Shown one piece after another: positions 61,901-64,000 of a stretch of 64,000 nt of DNA (positions within the stretch are counted from its first letter, which is position 1; the number at the start of each line of letters is the position of its first letter). The DNA is from Glandiceps talaboti. Its lineage: Eukaryota > Hemichordata > Enteropneusta > Spengelidae. Position numbers and translations under genes: made by a program. Location of the stretch: assembly GCF_964340395.1 (NCBI RefSeq), contig NC_135560.1:18322598-18386597 (forward strand), in the 5' to 3' direction. The notes beneath the pieces were generated by a model. It searched no databases. It was not told the DNA's origin and saw only the letters and a list, made by a program, of their open reading frames with translations.

Positions 61901-64000
61901 CCGTGAACCTGTGTTAGTTCTGGTTAATCAACGTAACCATGTTCTAATATAACCTGAACGAGCTAGTCATTATTATCGCTTATGTAATATGCTTCAACCA
62001 ACCTGGGATAGCAAGGGGTTTCATAAGTGGACTAACATAGACAGAGCTGTGACTGGATTTTTTAGACGAGTGCTAGCATAGGCCTAACTTTTTCTATACC
62101 CAGACACTTGTTCTTACATTGCCTTTAAAACCTCCATAAAGTTCAGCAAAGAATAACACTCTTTTTGTTCAAATTTAATGTTACCAAAGTCTAGGATGTA
62201 CAGTTTCTATTTCATACAAAAGTAGTTGTTACAATTCCACAATGTACTGTTATTAATGCTTTTTAGACATGAACCATTTGTGGCTGATGACATGCCTTTT
62301 TCAGGTATAAGATGCATTGAATGTGTTATATTTGGTGATGATATGTGCTTATTATATTCTGTGTTAATGTGTTTCAAAGACTGTATAACTGGATAACTGT
62401 GAGCATACATTGTAGACCACTCTCTGACTATAAAAAATTCAACAAAACAGAAAAACACAACTGAAAACATACTCATGCAGTATTAAGTTTGTGTTTATTG
62501 TAAATTGTAAATATTGTAAATCAAATGTGATAACTTGTATTGTGTAGGCTCAATCTCAGCCCATCACCACGCTCACAAAGGCAGAAAAAATCCCCATCAC
62601 GTAGCACTCCTATGAGACAGGTACGAGGTACAAAACGTCGCCGTATTGATGAAAGTTCCAGCTTGACTCAGACGGCTAGTGCTACAGGTGCTGTGTCAAT
62701 CACTGAAACTGATACCGAAGGCACATTCATTAAACTGCAGAATACTACTGAAAAGGTAAATGAAATTATGTGAATCTTGATCTGTTTGGTTCCAGATAAA
62801 CTGTGAATTTGTTAGAGTTATTTTATGGCATGTTTTTCTGTCATAGTTTGTACTGAAGCTGTATGCATTTGAATACAATCGCACTTTATATCATGCTTCA
62901 GAGCTGCCCATTGCCTTGGGTTTCCTCAGAGCTGAGAAAACAACCCATTACTGTGCATGTTTGAATGCAATGATGTACATGCACAGCCATATTTCTTGAC
63001 ACTTCAGTTTCAACCAAACTTGGCACAGATGTCAGGCACTAAAGGATGCATGTGCATGCCTCTTCAAATTCTATGAAAACTTAACCATTATGGCAGAAAA
63101 GTGGTCATATTTATTAGTTAAGAAGTTGAATGCGGAGAGTGAGACTGAAGTGTGACACTGACCATCAGTCATTTTAGTTAAATCTTAAATTAGATTTTTT
63201 CTCGTATTTGGGTCAATAAATGTTACGCATGTTGTTGTTATTTGTAATCATTGCTGTATGTGATGGTGCCTTGACTCATTGTAAGATTCAAATGTATATT
63301 ACTTCATCATGTTATGGTTTAGAACCAGTGTCCATACTTGTGCTTTTAAAAAAAGGGATTCAGAATTGAAATATTCATATTATTTGATTTTACCATTTGC
63401 TGTATATTTGTTTTTTAGGACCAATCTTTGGGAGGATGGCATTTGACACGCCAAGTGGAAGATGGAGACGTGAAAACATACAAGTTTTCGTCTCGATTGG
63501 TCCTTAAAGCTGGTAAAACAGTGACCGTGTGGTCTCAGGACTCTGGAAAATCACAAAATGCACCAACAGACCTTGTGTGGAAATTGAAAAATTTGGGTAG
63601 TGGTGATGATGTAAAGACAACCTTGGTTGACAGTGATGGAAATGTAAGTAATATTTATTGTGTCAATAATGATGTCAATGTTAAAGGAAAAGTCCAGTCA
63701 GATGTATTTATGCCATCATACACATATACTGATTACTTCTATCAACTTAAAACATGAGTTTTGGTGATAAAATAGCATCTAGGTAATATACTAAACTCTG
63801 AAATCTGGTAAACAAGTCCTGCTGCCATTTTGGGGATTTCATGCAAGGGTCTGTGGGAAATCCTTGAAGGAAATGACATCATAGTTACCACAATCTCAAT
63901 GTCCTGATAGGCGTATACCTTATTTTGTTTCAGGTGACAGCAACAAGGACCATATCTCGTGAGACTTCATATGAAGTGGACAGTGAAGACATCTTTCACC
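55976..64000 (+). CDS. LMN: Nuclear lamin, 5' eight exons (3' end outside window)
   Basis: Exons: 55976-56346, 59140-59422, 60619-60789, 61075-61200, 61568-61788, 62548-62755, 63419-63643, 63934->64000. About 557 residues are visible. Head with CDK1-type site SPLSPTR (24-30); rod from [18 protein letters not shown] (36 on) to the intermediate-filament end motif [19 protein letters not shown] (about 389). The rod length of about 353 includes the 42-residue coil 1B insert typical of lamins. The tail has a second mitotic site LSPSPR (394-399), nuclear signal KRRR (420-423) and the lamin-tail Ig fold (about 449 on, [26 protein letters not shown]). The C-terminal CaaX box lies beyond the window, so B-type identity cannot be read directly. 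Exon lengths 171, 126 and 221 equal those of vertebrate LMNA exons 4-6. Intron 1 (2.8 kb) holds several repeats. Confidence 0.95.
57322..57391. repeat. Near-perfect 29-bp inverted repeat with 12-nt loop, lamin intron 1
   Basis: Left arm 57322-57350 begins AAATGTTGATATCAAAGAA; right arm 57363-57391 ends TTCTTTGATATCAACATTT. The arms match at 28 of 29 positions. The overall size (70 nt) is that of a pre-miRNA, but flanking bases do not extend the stem. It may instead be a minimal foldback element. Confidence 0.8.
57685..58075 (+). repeat. Dispersed repeat, family R2, copy 2, lamin intron 1
   Basis: Same-orientation homologue of 35345-35670, somewhat longer, with a small insertion (ATTAAATTAATTAATT) and extra GGTCTAAAATGGG units near its start. 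It has no frame in common with copy 1, so it is a non-coding dispersed element. Confidence 0.75.
58318..58625. mobile_element. Foldback element with inner hairpin, lamin intron 1
   Basis: AGTCCTTGGAGCATCAC at 58318-58334 pairs with GTGATGCTCCCAAGGACT at 58608-58625. Inside, TAATCATTTGTTG at 58423 pairs with CAACAAATGATTA ending 58480, and the stem continues through GTTACTG/CAGTAAC. I infer a non-autonomous element of about 308 bp. Confidence 0.6.

Overview
This is a eukaryotic, clearly metazoan, nuclear window. Five protein-coding genes can be assembled exon by exon with canonical GT-AG introns: VPS45, ADPGK, a metaxin of the MTX1/MTX3 type, MCEE and a nuclear lamin. All are intact where visible; VPS45 lacks its 5' end and the lamin its 3' end because of the window edges. 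The DNA is AT-rich and has introns of about 0.1 to 4.6 kb. It has one lamin with the long coil 1B, many simple repeats and many foldback (MITE-like) elements. This suggests a marine invertebrate, for example a hemichordate, cephalochordate or lophotrochozoan; the species cannot be fixed from sequence alone.

Layout. 1-7709 (+): VPS45, exons 214-7709, N-terminal roughly 75 codons missing. 7710-11599: shared 3' region of VPS45 and ADPGK, with a foldback, a tiny MITE, a dispersed repeat and a 24-base G run. 11600-15451 (-): ADPGK, six exons, complete. 15452-15792: short divergent promoter shared with the metaxin. 15793-21379 (+): metaxin, seven exons, complete, with large foldbacks in introns 1 and 2 and a 31-bp minisatellite in intron 4. 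21380-25291: intergenic with inverted repeats. 25292-35277 (+): MCEE, five exons, complete; its two large introns carry a DNA-transposon-like element and four separate tandem-repeat arrays. 35278-55975: about 20 kb without any gene I can support, rich in minisatellites, microsatellites and MITEs. 55976-64000 (+): lamin gene with a cell-cycle-type promoter (E2F, two CCAAT, E-box).

The genes are not a pathway or operon. Two are mitochondrial (metaxin in outer-membrane import, MCEE in propionate catabolism), one is an ER-associated glycolytic enzyme (ADPGK), one serves endosomal SNARE fusion (VPS45) and one builds the nuclear lamina. What links them is position: the human orthologues VPS45, MTX1 and LMNA all lie on 1q21-q22, so the window probably preserves an old animal linkage group.

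The most informative non-genic signals are: (1) a sharp mosaic of CpG density, depleted over VPS45-MCEE and downstream lamin and high over 37.6-57.2 kb and at promoters, as expected from invertebrate gene-body methylation; (2) a rich set of foldback/MITE families, several with readable target-site duplications; (3) lamin exon lengths that match vertebrate LMNA to the base except for one fused exon. I found no defence, toxin or viral system.
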